Source: Doris montereyensis | Lineage: Eukaryota > Mollusca > Gastropoda > Nudibranchia > Dorididae | NCBI GenBank assembly: GCA_037039925.1 | Contig: JAXRKP010000081.1 | Location: 315,001-379,000 of the forward strand | DNA: 64,000 nucleotides | Direction: 5' to 3' | Shown here: positions 20,100 to 31,985 of the stretch, in pieces | Layout of the letters: every line of letters begins with the position of its first letter | Position numbering within the stretch: the stretch's first letter is position 1 | Notes under the pieces: model-generated | The model's input: only the letters and a program-made list of their open reading frames with translations | What the model was told of the DNA's origin: nothing | Database searches by the model: none | Translations under genes and position numbers: made by a program

Positions 20100-23000
20100 G
20101 TGAGTTGGGCATGGGGTGGTGGATGCTTGATTTGTTCTGCCTTCACACAGACATGTCTTCAGTTATATTATTTGTGTGGGTGTAACTTGTCATGGGGATT
20201 GGGGCCACCAATAACTATATATTATTATAATATTATGTGTAGATCTACGTTGCAATGTATTGTCAGCATTGAGATCTGACGATAACTATTGCAACTGGCG
20301 AGAGTGAGAGATCTTTCTCCCCGTGGTAAGGACACATTGGTATTCAACTTTGCAGGTAGTAAGGTGTGTGTGAGGGGGTAGAAAGAAGGTGGGTGAGAAT
20401 ATTATGCCTTGTCCTTTGTTCAACACGCTGTGTAATACAGTACGTAAGGCATTGTGACGACATTGGTATTCAACTTGCAGGTAGTAAGGTGTGTGTGGAG
20501 GGGGGTAGAAAGAAGGCGGAGGTGCCAGGGATCTTACTCCTACCCAATCATTGTGTACCGGCCATTGGAGGTATCAGCATTAAAATTATTACATGAAGTC
20601 GATCTTTCTCCGTGAAGCGCTTGACAAAACAGGCGGTGGGTTTTAAATTGAAGACAGATCTAATTGCATGCACTGTCTTACTACTACTATATACTATTCC
20701 ATCATCGCCACTTTCTCTTTGAATTCTACCACTGCGCTCAATCATACATACACATACTTCATGTAATAAAAAACAAGAAAACTGCTAAAACAAGAAGGAA
20801 GAAAACCCCAAATACACACGCATGCATGTGAGTGTGAGCACATATCAGTTAGTAACAATCTAGACCATTACGTTGAAAATCTTGTCAGGGGAGGTAACTG
20901 AATAATTGTTTGACTCTTTAGGTTTAACCCGCACCGAAACGGCCGCTACTTAAGGTGAAAAGGGACTTATTAGACAGCTCGCTGTGTTTAGATCGGCCAT
21001 ACCCAAATGTTAAGAAGCCATCCGCTGATGTTTCATTGGGTCTTTCAATGATTAGATTGGCTACACACGCATGCAATCCTGTTTTTGTTCGTTATTTTAA
21101 GTGCTATTATTTGTAGAAGGCTAATTGGTCTGTTCAAGCCTCTGTTTTTTTCTGATGCTAAAGGTCATGACCCTAATGTAATAATGTCACTTTCCACTTA
21201 AGCCCGTCATTGATGGTAATATTAGCTACTGTACTGCTTTTGTTTAAGCATACGCATTTCATCGTTCTGCTTCAATCGTCTACGTTTTTTATGTGTTTTC
21301 TGCTTTTGTTTTTATTTTAATCATCAATTTTGTCATATTAGACTGTTACAATAGTGACACAGAGAGAAAAATTCTTTTTCTAAAGCCACCCATCAGAAGC
21401 ACACAGGAAGTTAAGAAAATGTAAACACGTCACGGCGATCTGGTTGCGGGGAAATTGAATCTAGGTCAGCGTTTTCCGGTAGAGGAATCTACGGACTAAT
21501 GAGTTAAGTCGATATTTTACATAAGTCAACCTATTTTAATAGGTCCCTTGAACATCGACTTATTAAATGCGGCATCCATCATATGTAGTTCAGCACTTGT
21601 TAATGTAAGTTGACTGTTCATTCATCTTTTCATTGTAATTTTTGTACTTTTATACTTTCAGACGTGTCTCCAGCTTCAAAATCAGGAGAAGATTGTGATC
21701 CCCCAGCTGAAGACTACGATCCTGCAGATCCTACATCAGACGTAGAAGATTCCCATGACAATCCCACTCAAGAAAATGAAAGTGTTTCACCAAGACCAAT
21801 GGAGGCCTCTGGCTATGATCCAGCTGACCCAACTCTCAGTGATAACGAAGAGTCAACCTCTCCTGTTAAGAAGGATGATAGTGATGATGAAAACAGAGAG
21901 AACTCTGGACAAGCAGAAGATGAAGTAAAAGAGGATGACATTCAAAAAGCAGATTCCACCCATGAAGATGATGCTTGTTTGAAAGGAGATAGCTCTGTAG
22001 ATATTTGTAGCCAAGAAGAGGACAATGATGGTAGATGGGATTCCCAGCTAGAAGCTAGTTTTTCCCAAGAGCAACTAGAGAAGGAGGAGGAAGAGGAGCT
22101 AGGAATGTCCCCAATAAAGCTGAAGAGGAGGCTGAGATCATCACCTCTCCCAGTAAAGATGAAGCGGAGGAGGCAGAAATGTCCCCTGGCAAAGTTGAGG
22201 AGGAGGCAGGAATATCCCCAGGCAAAGCTGAAGAGGAGGAGGAGGCAGGAATGTCCCCAGGCAAAGCTGAAGAGGAGGAGGAGGCAGGAATGTCCCCCGG
22301 CAAAGCTGAAGAGGAGGATGAGGTAGGAATGTCCCCCGGCAAAGCTGAAGAGGAGGATGAGGTGGGAATGTCCTGGCAAAGCTGAAGAGGAGGCGGTAGG
22401 AATGTCCCTGGCAAAGCTGAAGAGGAGGAGGTAGGAATGTCCCCTGGCAAAGCTGAAGAGGAGGAGGCAGCAATGTCACCTGGTAAAGCTGAAGAGGAGG
22501 AGGAGGTAGGAATGTCCCATAGCAAAGCTGAAGAGGAGCAGGTAGGAATGTCTCCTAGCCAAGCTGAAGAGGAGGATGAGGGTGCAGGAAGATCCCCCAA
22601 CGAAGCAGTAGAGAAGAAAGAGACGGAGGCGTCAAATAGTAAAGTTGAAGAGACAAATGCCAGGATGTTCCCCAGTAAAGCTGAAGAAGACGTAGATGTT
22701 GGAACCTCCCCCAGCAAAGCCGAAGAAGAAGCAGAGAATAAAAGTGAATTCAGCAGCATCATACCTGAAAATGGCCAGGAGATTGTGACGTTTGAAGACC
22801 ATCAGTCCTCGAGGGATGAGACTTTTGGACGAAATCACATGCCCACCACCCCACCTTTCGATACTGATGATAATACCCAGGCATCAAATATTTCTTTAAT
22901 AAACAATGCAGATGAAGGTACAAGTGATGTGCCAGAGGTCACATTTGACGATAGTGATTTTGTGTTGGAGAAGGAACCTTTTGAACCCAGCATTGAGGAA

Positions 23001-26000
23001 AAAGAGGTCCAAAATTACCAAGGTCAGTCTCAAGAATCGAGTGGTTGGAAATCAGTTGACAGTCAAGGGGAAGAGGAGACCTCCTGGAGAAAAACACATG
23101 GAAACAACATGAATGAAGGAGAAAGTGATACATTTAGGAGAGGAGAAGAAATTGCCAACTGTGATGAAGAAGCATTAGTTGACTTATTCCGAGAAGAGAG
23201 TGAACCGGATAAGGACAATGTTGTAGATGGCGAAACAGAGCAACCACTAAAGAGGACCAAGAAAAAGTTGGGCTCTAAAAAAGTGAAGAAGAAGGGCAAA
23301 AAGTTAAAGAAAGGGCAGGGTAAAAAGGGGCTGACTAAATTGCATGACAGTACCCATGGAGATCAAAGGTTTGTTGAAATCAGCAGAGAGAGGCCCAGTG
23401 TTGAGAGTAAAGAAGATGGAGAATTGGATACAGAAGCATTAGGTTATAGTAGAAAAAGATCTCATGAAGAAAGACTTTCTCTGGGAGTATATGATCAAGC
23501 AGTGGATATTGAGTTTGCCCATCTAGAGGAGGAAGAACAGAGGGAACCTGGAGAAATTGTAGAATCTGAAGGAAAGAAAAAGGGTTCAAAGAAAAAGGAA
23601 AAGAAGGAGAGGAAGAAGAAAAAGACGAGGAGAGAAGTTGCCACCATTGAAGACGGGGGTCAAGGAGATGACGATTCGCAAAAGTTTCCTTCCTTCCTTG
23701 CTGGCTTTTTTGTCCAAGACGAAGGGGAAGAAGATTTAGATGAAGGTCATGATAACTTTGTGAACGTGTTTGATGAAGATGAAGCAAGGGGATTTCACAA
23801 GAGCTCCACAGAAAAGAACTACAGGAAACGTCAAGATTCAGGCCATGAAGGTTCAGTGAGAAGTTATGATCACAATGTTATTGAGAACCAAGATCGACGA
23901 GTAGAAGAAGTGGAGCACCGAAGAAGTCGGAAACACGAAGAAAGAAGGCATGAGTCGCGGGAAAGACAACATAGCTCAAGAGACATAAGGGAAGTCAGGT
24001 ATGAAAGAGAGCATCGCCATGAATTGCTAAGAGAAAAGGAAAGAGAGAGAGAAAAAGAAAGAAGTCGCAGTGAAAGAACACGGGAAAGAGGACGGGACAA
24101 AGAAAGAGAGAGAGAACGGGAACGAGACAGAGAACGAGAAAGAGAAAGATTACGCAGATCAGAAGGGGAAGAAAGACGAAGGAGGGGTTCTAGAAGTAGA
24201 TCTATGGAACGGCATCGTAGATCAAGGTCATATGAAAGAAATCGGAGATCAAGATCCCGAGACAGGTCTTCTCGTCAGAGGAGGCGCCGATCCAGGTCTT
24301 ATGATCGATCACTTGAAAGAGACAGAGAAAGGGAAAGAGAACGTGAAAGGGAAAGATCAAAACGTAGAAGGAAAGAACGAAGTCGTGAAAGAGAAATACA
24401 ACGAAGAGTTCGTAGAGCATCACACTCAAGATCAAGAAGTCCGAGGAGAAGAGCTGAGAGAGCAAGCTCAAATAAAGAGAACAGAAATGAAAGCCACCGG
24501 CGGCGAAGACAAAGATATCAGGAAGAGAGTGGGTCTGAGGAAAGAGAGAGCAACCGCAGGTCACAGCGCCGTCAAAGACATGAGAGAGAGAGAAGTAGTA
24601 GCTCTTCGTCGAGCTCTAGTCAATCAAGTAGTAACCATCCCACTCCTTTTCAAAACGCTTTACTCAATCACAGTTTTCAAAGCCGACACAGCTTTGAAGA
24701 TGAGGGTGCCTCTAGTGATGTTATTCTTGTGGAACCAGAGCGAATTGTTATCAATTTGGATGAAGAGGAGGACCCTCCTTCAAGGGTAGACATTACTCAT
24801 GCCAATGCTCGTGATGACAGTGCCACGCTTGTCGATGGGCAAAGTATACCACCACCACCTGAAATGTCTGGAAGTGCTAGAGCTAGCGCCCTGATTGAGA
24901 TTAACCCTGCGGAACATGAAGATAATGCAGAAGAGGAAACTGGAGACGCCACTCCAACTCGAGATGAAGCATCAGATATTGCCCGTTCTAAATACAAAAC
25001 CCCGCCAGCCGTACAAGAATCGGACTATGACCCTGCTCATCCAACTGAAGAAGATGGAGATCAAGAATTGGTCACAAATGCTACCAAGAACACTGCGAGG
25101 CCTCCTATTGAGAAAGGGCCTGTCCCGCCCGATCATCCTCCTCCTGAAGAAGTGCGTCCTTCTCCGCCCCCTGTACCAGCAGAATCAGTATTGGAACCTC
25201 CTCAGCCACGACCACCAATGCCAAACAATGCACTCTCAAACCCAGTCATGAGATTGATCAACCCCTTGCTTTTGCAACAGCAGCAACAGTCAAATCATCA
25301 ACAGCCAGGTCTTCTTCCATTCCCCAACATGCCAGGACAGCCTCCCAGATTTATGAATTGGCCAGTAAACCAGAACAACTCAGGGCAACCACCTTCTGCC
25401 TTTGGCCAGGGTCAGAGACATATGAGACCCCTTCTTCCCACCCCAGATGGCCGTGGAGCTGGTTTCAGGCCAGATTCTTCTGGTGCAATGCCCCCTTTTC
25501 CCACCAACTCTCTTCCTCCAATGAACCTTCAACAAACTGGGCCAGGTCCCCATCCTCAAATGCCCATCTCTTCCATGCCTCCTTTGGCCCAACTGACAAG
25601 CCTTTTGCCCGCCTTAGAAAAAGCCAAACTGGCAGCTCAGGACAGTTCTCAGCCTCTTATGTTCAAACCAGGTGGTTCTGGAAATTCTTTGCTTAAACCT
25701 CCGCTGTCAGCCAGTTTATCCTCCAATATGTCCTCAATGCGGATGTCTTCATATCGTGGTCGACCTGACTTGTCAGAGTCCACAGAGGTAGTTGATATGG
25801 ATATGAGCCCAGGAGATGAAGACTGTGAACTCGAGCTTCCTTCACCCAACTCGGACTCTAGTGAATCTAGGGAAGGTAGACGGAGACGTGGTAGACGTGG
25901 AGATTCTCATCATAGCAAAAATGACAAATCAGCACCTTCATCAAACAAAGGGATCATACAGCCAGTGGTTTATCTGAAGGCACTAAGCAAAGCTATTGAA

Positions 26001-27641
26001 AAGTTAACACCAAGAGGATCTGCACCGGTGGTACAGCCTCTTCACATGACCGATCAAAACAGGTTTCCCGAAAGAGACGAGTGGACTTAAATGATGATGA
26101 TGTTCCCCCTTCAGCCGTTGATCTTACAAACAAAGAAAAGGTAGGGACTTAACTTTCTTTTTAAATTTTTACTTAATTATATTGATGCCTTTAGCAAAGC
26201 CACCTCTAAATCATCTACTTGCATCTTTAAAGAGTATGAAAAACTTTCCTACGAATAGTTGATGAGATGTTTATTTTGTGAAGAAAGAAAGAATCATATT
26301 ATTAATTGCAGTATTGTATCTTATTCCATTAACATGATAACAACCACCTTCATCTAGATATGTTTCTTATTATATATATTTATTAATATATAGTTTGTTT
26401 GAAGAGATAGATAAAATGGTAAATGGATGGATAGATAAGGAGGTAGAGAGATATATTTATATTAACCTGTCGAAGACTGATCTTGAATTTAGTTTTATCT
26501 TTATGTTTGTTTCCACAGTATATGAGAAAACTTCATTTACAAGAGCGTGTCATTGATGAGGTGAAACTGGCCATCAAACCATTTTACAGCTCTAAGAAAA
26601 TTAACAAAGATCAGTATAAACTCATTCTTCGGAAAGCAGTTCCTAAGGTTAGTGCAATTCACTCACTATAGATGTCTTAAGACAACCCAATTTTGATTAA
26701 TTCATGAACAAAAAGTAAAGTAAACTTTTGTATAGGATCTTTTTTATTTTCTTTCTTGAAGAAAGAGGCATCAAATCTAGTTGAATGCTTTGTATAGCAT
26801 TTTTTGTGAATTCATAATACATTTACATTATAATGTTTATTTTAAGTATAACGGCACTGTCAAAGAAAGAATTAAATCACAATAATGAAAGACCATTATT
26901 AGATATGATGATATATGCCATGTTCTGATAGAGTAGAAGGACATTTCTTTCTTGCTTATAAGCTTATTGACTTGATCCTTGGCTTTTTTATGTTTTGTTT
27001 TTTAGTGGTAAATGAAATAAACAATGCTAGATCATTCCTCAGACAGGATGAGGAACCTGGTCTGTCGCACAAACTTCACCTCCTACTCCTAGTTAAATGT
27101 CCTCAAGAACACAATGTCGGACCCAAAGAATAAAGATTCAAATCTATGACCTCACCATTTCAAGTCCCAACTGACTACTATGAGACCAGAAATTCCACAC
27201 ACATTTCTGACACACCTAGTTACAAACAATACCACATTATGAAGTGCACATTTATTTATTTATCAGTTATTTATTAATGAGTAAAATGTTAAAAATATTT
27301 CATTGTAAGTTTGTATTTCAGTAATCTGGCAAAATCTGTGAAATGTCATAATAATACAAATAAAAATTCTTTAAGCTTTGTTTGAGTAGATGTGATGAGA
27401 TACATTTTTCATTATTTCTCATTGTCTTTTTTAGGTTTGTCACAGTAAAAGTGGCAATATAAACCCCCAGAAGATTCAGCAACTTGTTGAGGCCTATGTG
27501 GGCAAACTGATTAAAGGAAAGACAATTCCTAAGAAGAAGAGAGCTCATCCCCCAACCAAAGAGGGTGCAGGAAGAGACAATAAAGATGCTGCAGCACCGG
27601 TCAGACAAAATGGAGAACGTCCAAAGAAAGTCAGCAGATGA
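19985..27641 (+). CDS. SCAF1/SCAF11-like SR-related CTD-associated factor (four-exon gene)
   Basis: The predicted protein has about 1640 residues. In order it has an acidic N-terminus with YDPADPT motifs (about residues 56 and 85), an acidic repeat of the [10 protein letters not shown] type (about 187-395), a lysine-rich patch (575-600), a long arginine/serine and RERE region (820-1020), an acidic stretch with [16 protein letters not shown] (about 1058-1075), a proline-rich region (1195-1365), a [10 protein letters not shown] patch and a C-terminal domain in the last 110 residues containing [20 protein letters not shown] and [14 protein letters not shown]. That domain is diagnostic of SCAF1, SCAF11 and PHRF1. 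Known relatives bind the RNA polymerase II C-terminal domain and couple it to splicing in the nucleus; the same role here is an inference. Unlike SCAF11, no RING finger is visible. The start at 19985 has an in-frame stop at 19940. Exons are 19985-20099, 21662-26140, 26519-26647 and 27435-27641. Frame slips at 22109-22112, 22371-22408 and 26056-26059 are probably assembly errors. Confidence 0.85.
20333..20521 (+). repeat. Direct duplication of about 60 bases
   Basis: ACATTGGTATTCAACTTTGC followed by AGGTAGTAAGGTGTGTGTG and GGGGGTAGAAAGAAGG is repeated with small changes, with starts about 129 bases apart (20333 and 20462). Confidence 0.8.
20928..21503. mobile_element. TTAA-flanked MITE, family B copy 1
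   Basis: The element starts CCCGCACCG after TTAA (20924-20927) and ends CTAATGAG before TTAA (21504-21507). It aligns along its length with 30497-31012: shared blocks include TTAAGTGCTATTATTT, GCCCGTCATTGAT, TTTCATCGTTCTGC and GCCACCCATCAGAAGCACAC. Its terminal inverted repeats are weak, so assignment to piggyBac rests mainly on the TTAA sites. Confidence 0.65.
21662..26140 (+). CDS. Gene 1 coding exon 2 (large)
   Basis: It encodes most of the protein: the acidic, repeat, lysine-rich, RS and proline-rich regions. The acceptor is TATACTTTCAG and the donor is AAAG/GTAGGG at 26141. The frame is continuous except at three places. One base is missing in the C-run 22109-22112. Two and then one base are missing in the repeat at 22371 and 22405, which cancel out. 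One base is missing in the A-run 26056-26059, after which the frame [15 protein letters not shown] reaches the donor in phase 0. Without that last correction the frame ends falsely at 26090. Confidence 0.8.
22105..22730 (+). repeat. Coding minisatellite in gene 1 ([10 protein letters not shown] units)
   Basis: About a dozen tandem units of roughly 39-48 bases encode variants of [13 protein letters not shown], rich in glutamate with one SPGK/SPSK core each. The units at 22230-22370 are nearly identical at the DNA level and those after 22500 are diverged, so the array is freshest in the middle. Each SP is a potential proline-directed phosphorylation site. Indels cluster here: single or double missing C residues at 22109, 22371 and 22405. 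Confidence 0.85.
26519..26647 (+). CDS. Gene 1 coding exon 3 (SCAF-type C-terminal domain, first half)
   Basis: Forty-three codons in phase 0 encode [20 protein letters not shown] and then [20 protein letters not shown]. This is the first helical half of the C-terminal domain shared with SCAF1/SCAF11/PHRF1. The borders are TTTCCACAG and AAG/GTTAGT. Confidence 0.9.
27435..27641 (+). CDS. Gene 1 last coding exon
   Basis: After CTTTTTTAG, phase 0 coding gives [20 protein letters not shown] and then a basic tail ending at TGA 27639-27641. CHSKSG followed by a conserved helix ([10 protein letters not shown]) completes the SCAF-type C-terminal domain. The tail of about 40 lysine/arginine/proline-rich residues is not a recognised domain. 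Confidence 0.9.
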   Translation, partial: VCHSKSGNINPQKIQQLVEAYVGKLIKGKTIPKKKRAHPPTKEGAGRDNKDAAAPVRQNGERPKKVSR

Positions 27642-28090
27642 TGACCGTCATGGGGTAGTGGGGAAGTCTTATGTGTATATTTGTAAATAGAATATATAAT
27701 GTATTTCAGTGCCAACTATGAATGCTATGTTGAAAGGCATAAAACTCTGAAGTTACCTTGAGGAAAGACATTAGAATGGAATGAATGTAGAGGGTGTGCC
27801 TCTTGTGTTGACTGCTAGAGAGAGGTTATCACCACACTCATACGAGCAAATAGAAAATCTGATGTGAACATGGGGAGAATATGGTTATCTGGTTTGGGGG
27901 GGGGGGGGGGGGTATTCCCTCTTCGAGTAGGTGTACATTTTGGACAATTCATCTTTTTTCCTCATGTCATCATTTTATTAGCCCATTGCTGACCAAGGTA
28001 TAGTTAAGTCATGTATCCTATCTGTCCACGCAAAAGGAAAGAACTTGTATGATAATAACAATTAACATAGTATCAATAAAAATGTTTCTT
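27642..28090 (+). other. Probable 3' untranslated region of gene 1
   Basis: AT-rich sequence follows the stop codon, with a G-run at about 27896-27912 and an AATAAA hexamer within ATCAATAAAAATG near 28074 that could be the polyadenylation signal. The end of the transcript cannot be fixed from sequence alone. Confidence 0.4.
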
Positions 28091-28622
28091 GTGCATACAC
28101 TTCTTGAAATAATCTAAATTAAACAAGTATATTTAGATTCTGAAATAATTTCTCTATTATTTGAGATATGATATGCATTCATATTATCTTTGATATTTTT
28201 TAGTTCTTTAGACTACTCAAAAGTTGATGGCTGGGTGAGGATCATGACTTGGTCATCAGTACATGTAAAAGTTTCATCTTGATCTAGTTTTAAATCTAAA
28301 CTGGTGACATTCTCAAACTCGACATCGATGTATGAATCACCGCCAGAATTTACATCATCAGCCTCGTGCTGCCTAAAACACCTTCATTCCTCAATGATTT
28401 GCGAAAATCCAGCAGCATTTTACAGGCATTCTAGATACCTACACACATGTGAAATTTCATGGCTGAACTGTTCAATAACCACCAAAGCCATGTAGATTGA
28501 GTGAACACGCACTTTCACTCTAACTTGCCCTTTTATTCCTGAAAGCCACAGATGTAAGCCACTAATTGTGGTTTTGATGCATATGGGCTTTCTTACACAA
28601 TGGTATTTGCGTTATTGGATTT

Positions 28623-28698
28623 GGGCACATTGGAATAATCAGGGCATGATGCGAGTGGGCACATTGGAATAATCAGGGCATGATGCGAGTGGGCACAT
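28623..28698 (+). repeat. Tandem duplication, 34-base unit
   Basis: GGGCACATTGGAATAATCAG followed by GGCATGATGCGAGT is present twice without a change (28623-28656 and 28657-28690), followed by the first 8 bases of a third unit. Confidence 0.9.
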
Positions 28699-30496
28699 CA
28701 GATAGCAATGGTTTAAAGATTTTCAGTCTCACAGTGAGGCTTTAAGCACATATAGTGGTTACACTAAGAGTAAAAGCTGAAAGACTGGTTCAAATCATTA
28801 CATTGATCATTGTGTGTTAAAAGCCAGCTCCCTGATCTAGGTCATCATAGAGTATACTGCCAGTAGGGCGGAGACAAGAAAAATCCCATACGGTCTATGT
28901 TGCAGTGTTTAAAGGGGGTTTTGGTGGGTAAGTTCTGAAACAAATGGAATGAAGTATTGCTCAAAATGGTATTTATCCGAGTGGCGCAATACTAAGTCAG
29001 TTTGACACAAACATAATTGATTTGTTTTAAAGAATCTCTATTTAAAATGTGTATAGCAAAGGGGCTCCTTATTGTGAGCCTCTTTTTTTTCTTTCTGCAA
29101 TTTTCTTTTTGATTTTGTTCTAAAGGATGAGACGATTGTTTTGTAAGCACTCTTTCTTTGTAGTGCATTAACGCTTTGTTTGCCAACTTCAACTTAAGTT
29201 GAAAACTTCCGGTGGAGCTCTGGTTGCCATGTTTGACTTAAGTTGAATTTATAATGCGACCCAGAAAACATGTGATTACTTAATTGCACGACATTGTTGA
29301 ATTTCCAGACTGATTTCCCCTAACCAGACAGAGATTCCTTAACAAACAATGTTTTGCACAATGAAATCGCCTGATTCTGTGATCTACAGGTCTTTTTATC
29401 CCATTGTTTAAATAAGAAATGAGGAATCAGCTGACGCAACAAATGTTTTTCGTCATGATCTCGATTCAGAAGAAGATTTTTCTGGAGGAGATGATTCCAA
29501 GTGAAGCCAAATTCGGTGGCGATAGTGATAATGAAGTGACTGTACTGACTGACCCAGCCTCAATATAACATATTCTTTTCTTTTTTTATATAGCCGTCAA
29601 AAATGCCAATATGTAGGCCTGGGCAAGACTGGCTTTTCTTTTACTCGTTGATACCAACTACTATTACCATCTTCTCTGGTCTCGCGTTGTTCGAGTATTC
29701 GCTTTGACTAATATCACGAGACCGCTTCGCGTATTCTCAGCGACGAATATGAACACTTGGGATGATTAAACCCGTCACGCATTCATAGCTAGGCTAATTC
29801 CCAAAAGGGTTGGCGTGAAAAGAAAGGGACGGGGTGCTGCAAAGGTTGGGGGGGGGGGTAACGGAAAATGAAAGGTGTAGATGAAGAGCCATGCTGATGT
29901 ATCTCACAGCCAGCACAGCACTGCCTAGATGTTACACTGCCTCTCACGCTCAATTTGGTTCCGTCAAGGTAAAGTAGTGACAAGTTACAGCGTAAATTGG
30001 TATCATTCAAGAAGGAGCTATTATTCATCACCTCTGGTCTTGAGACTGGTTAGATTCGAATAAAACGCCTCGAAGGATTGTATGCATTGGTATAGAATTA
30101 TGGCTCGAGTAGCGCCCAGGCCTACCACTATGGAAGAAAAAAAAACCCACTGGAATTTGCATATCTGATGGTACATAATCACAGCTCATCCATTACCCCG
30201 TCCATTCTCCAAAAATCATTTACCTAGCTTGCATACTTACAGAGATTTTTTTTCTTTCTTCAACTTTATCCATTTTTTGCCCATTTTCGTACCATATCCT
30301 AGTTTTTTTTTGCCACTAAAATGTTAATGTCAATCATCTTTTTTTAAATGTATGGATATGGCATGTTGTCGTTTGTCTGTTTTAAGCATGTGTTGTTTGA
30401 GAACAATACCTTACACTTCATTTTTCAATCTTAAGTATTAGTATTACTTGCGTTTTGTTAAATTTTAAGAGGAACTATTAACTCATAAAAGTTCAA

Positions 30497-31012
30497 CCCG
30501 GCCGTGAACGGCTACACGCTAGACAGCCCGCTGTTCAAGCCAAGCCGGCCAAACATGGCCGTGGGTAACACTTCTTTCAACAATCTGATTGGCTCTACAA
30601 ACCTATTTTTGTCACTTATATTAAGTGCTATTATTTCTAGAAAGCTGATTGGTCTGTCTAAGCTAAAGATCATGATCCTAATGTTATAGCGTCACTTTCC
30701 GCAAAGCCCGTCATTGATAATATTTTCAGCTGCTGTACTGCATTTGTTTAAACACACACATTTCATCGTTCTGCCTCAATCATCTACGTTTTTTTATGTG
30801 TTTTTTCCTTTTGTTTTTATTTTTATCATCAATGATGTCGTAATGAACTTACAATAGTGACACACAGAGAAGAATCCTTTTCCTGATTCCTAACGCCACC
30901 CATCAGAAGCACACGGGAAGCTTAGAATATGGAAACGCGCCACAGCGATCTGGTTATGGGGAAATTGAATCTAGGTTAGCATCTACGGTCAGGGAATCTG
31001 CACACTAAAGAG
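30497..31012. mobile_element. MITE, family B copy 2
   Basis: It aligns with 20928-21503 in the same orientation. The left flank is TTCA, a mutated TTAA, and the right flank is TTAA at 31013-31016. The left end is CCCGGCCG and the right end CTAAAGAG. No coding capacity. Confidence 0.65.
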
Positions 31013-31828
31013 TTAAATCGTAACGATTCATAAATTGAATTTACCTTGCTGCATTCCTACCCTTTTTTTCCATGTCCTCAGTTGAGCAGTGAAAACTTGT
31101 TTGTAGCTAAGACCATTATAAGTAATATTAATATTAAAACAAAGTTGAAGAAAAGAAGGGAAAAAAACGAAATATGTCCCCCTCATCCTTCCCTGAAGTC
31201 AAAAGGCATTGGTTGTACATCTAAGGACCCTTTTGTCATATATTTTTTTGAAAATTGTGTCTATATGGAATAATTTATTTATCTTTTCCTCTCTCTCTCT
31301 CTCTCTCTCTCTCCTTCGCATCAAAACAAATTCTTGTGAGTTTTTGCTTAGGTTTGAAATACAGTTTGAAACAAATTGTAAATGTTTTGGAAAGTCTACC
31401 CTTAAGACGGGTACCGTCATTTACAAAAGGACTCACATATTGTTCACACGTTCACACGTGACTATTACTTGCATTTCTAATAATTTCTTGTATAATAGAC
31501 GGCTTAAGAAGCTTAATTGATATTTCTCCCCATTCAACTGTTTGAGGAAAGGTATCGATATCTGGATTTGAATTTGTTTTTCTTGTGGTATCTGTTTTTA
31601 CCGCTTTGCTTTGTTCATTATTTTAATGTGGTTTTTTATCATCAGTGTTGTCATAATTTTTTTTAAAAGCATAGAGTCAGCTGTCAACACAGAACCCTTG
31701 GATTTTATGGTATTTTTGTTTCTAAGATGTTCACTAATTATTCAGTTAACATTTATGAGAACAATCTATTCAGGTATATGTACTCAATGACTGTCTTATG
31801 TCACTAAGTCAAAGTCTAAGATCATTCT

Positions 31829-31985
31829 AAATAAGTTAATTCAATATAAGTTAATTCAAATAAGTCAATTCAATATAAGTCAATTCAATATAAGTTAATT
31901 CAATATAAGTCAATTCAATATAAGATAATTCAATATTCATTATAAGTTAATTCAATATAAGTCGATTGAATATAAGTTAATTCAA
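31829..31985 (+). repeat. Minisatellite, about 15-base unit
   Basis: Units of the type TCAATATAAGTTAAT, alternating GTTAA and GTCAA, are repeated about ten times with occasional deletions. Confidence 0.9.

Larger units (their letters stand above)
20100..21661 (+). other. Intron 1 of gene 1
   Basis: The intron starts GTGAGT and ends TATACTTTCAG. It contains a direct duplication (20333-20393 and 20462-20521) and a TTAA-flanked element (20928-21503). No internal gene is evident. Confidence 0.75.

Noticed and set aside
22055..22762. Minus-strand 235-codon frame with repeated [11 protein letters not shown]
   Set aside because: It is the antisense shadow of the acidic coding repeat in gene 1, whose sense product continues into a recognised domain.
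23380..24564. Minus-strand frames of 120-135 codons opposite gene 1
   Set aside because: They lie antisense to the lysine-rich and RS-coding exon and have no family features.
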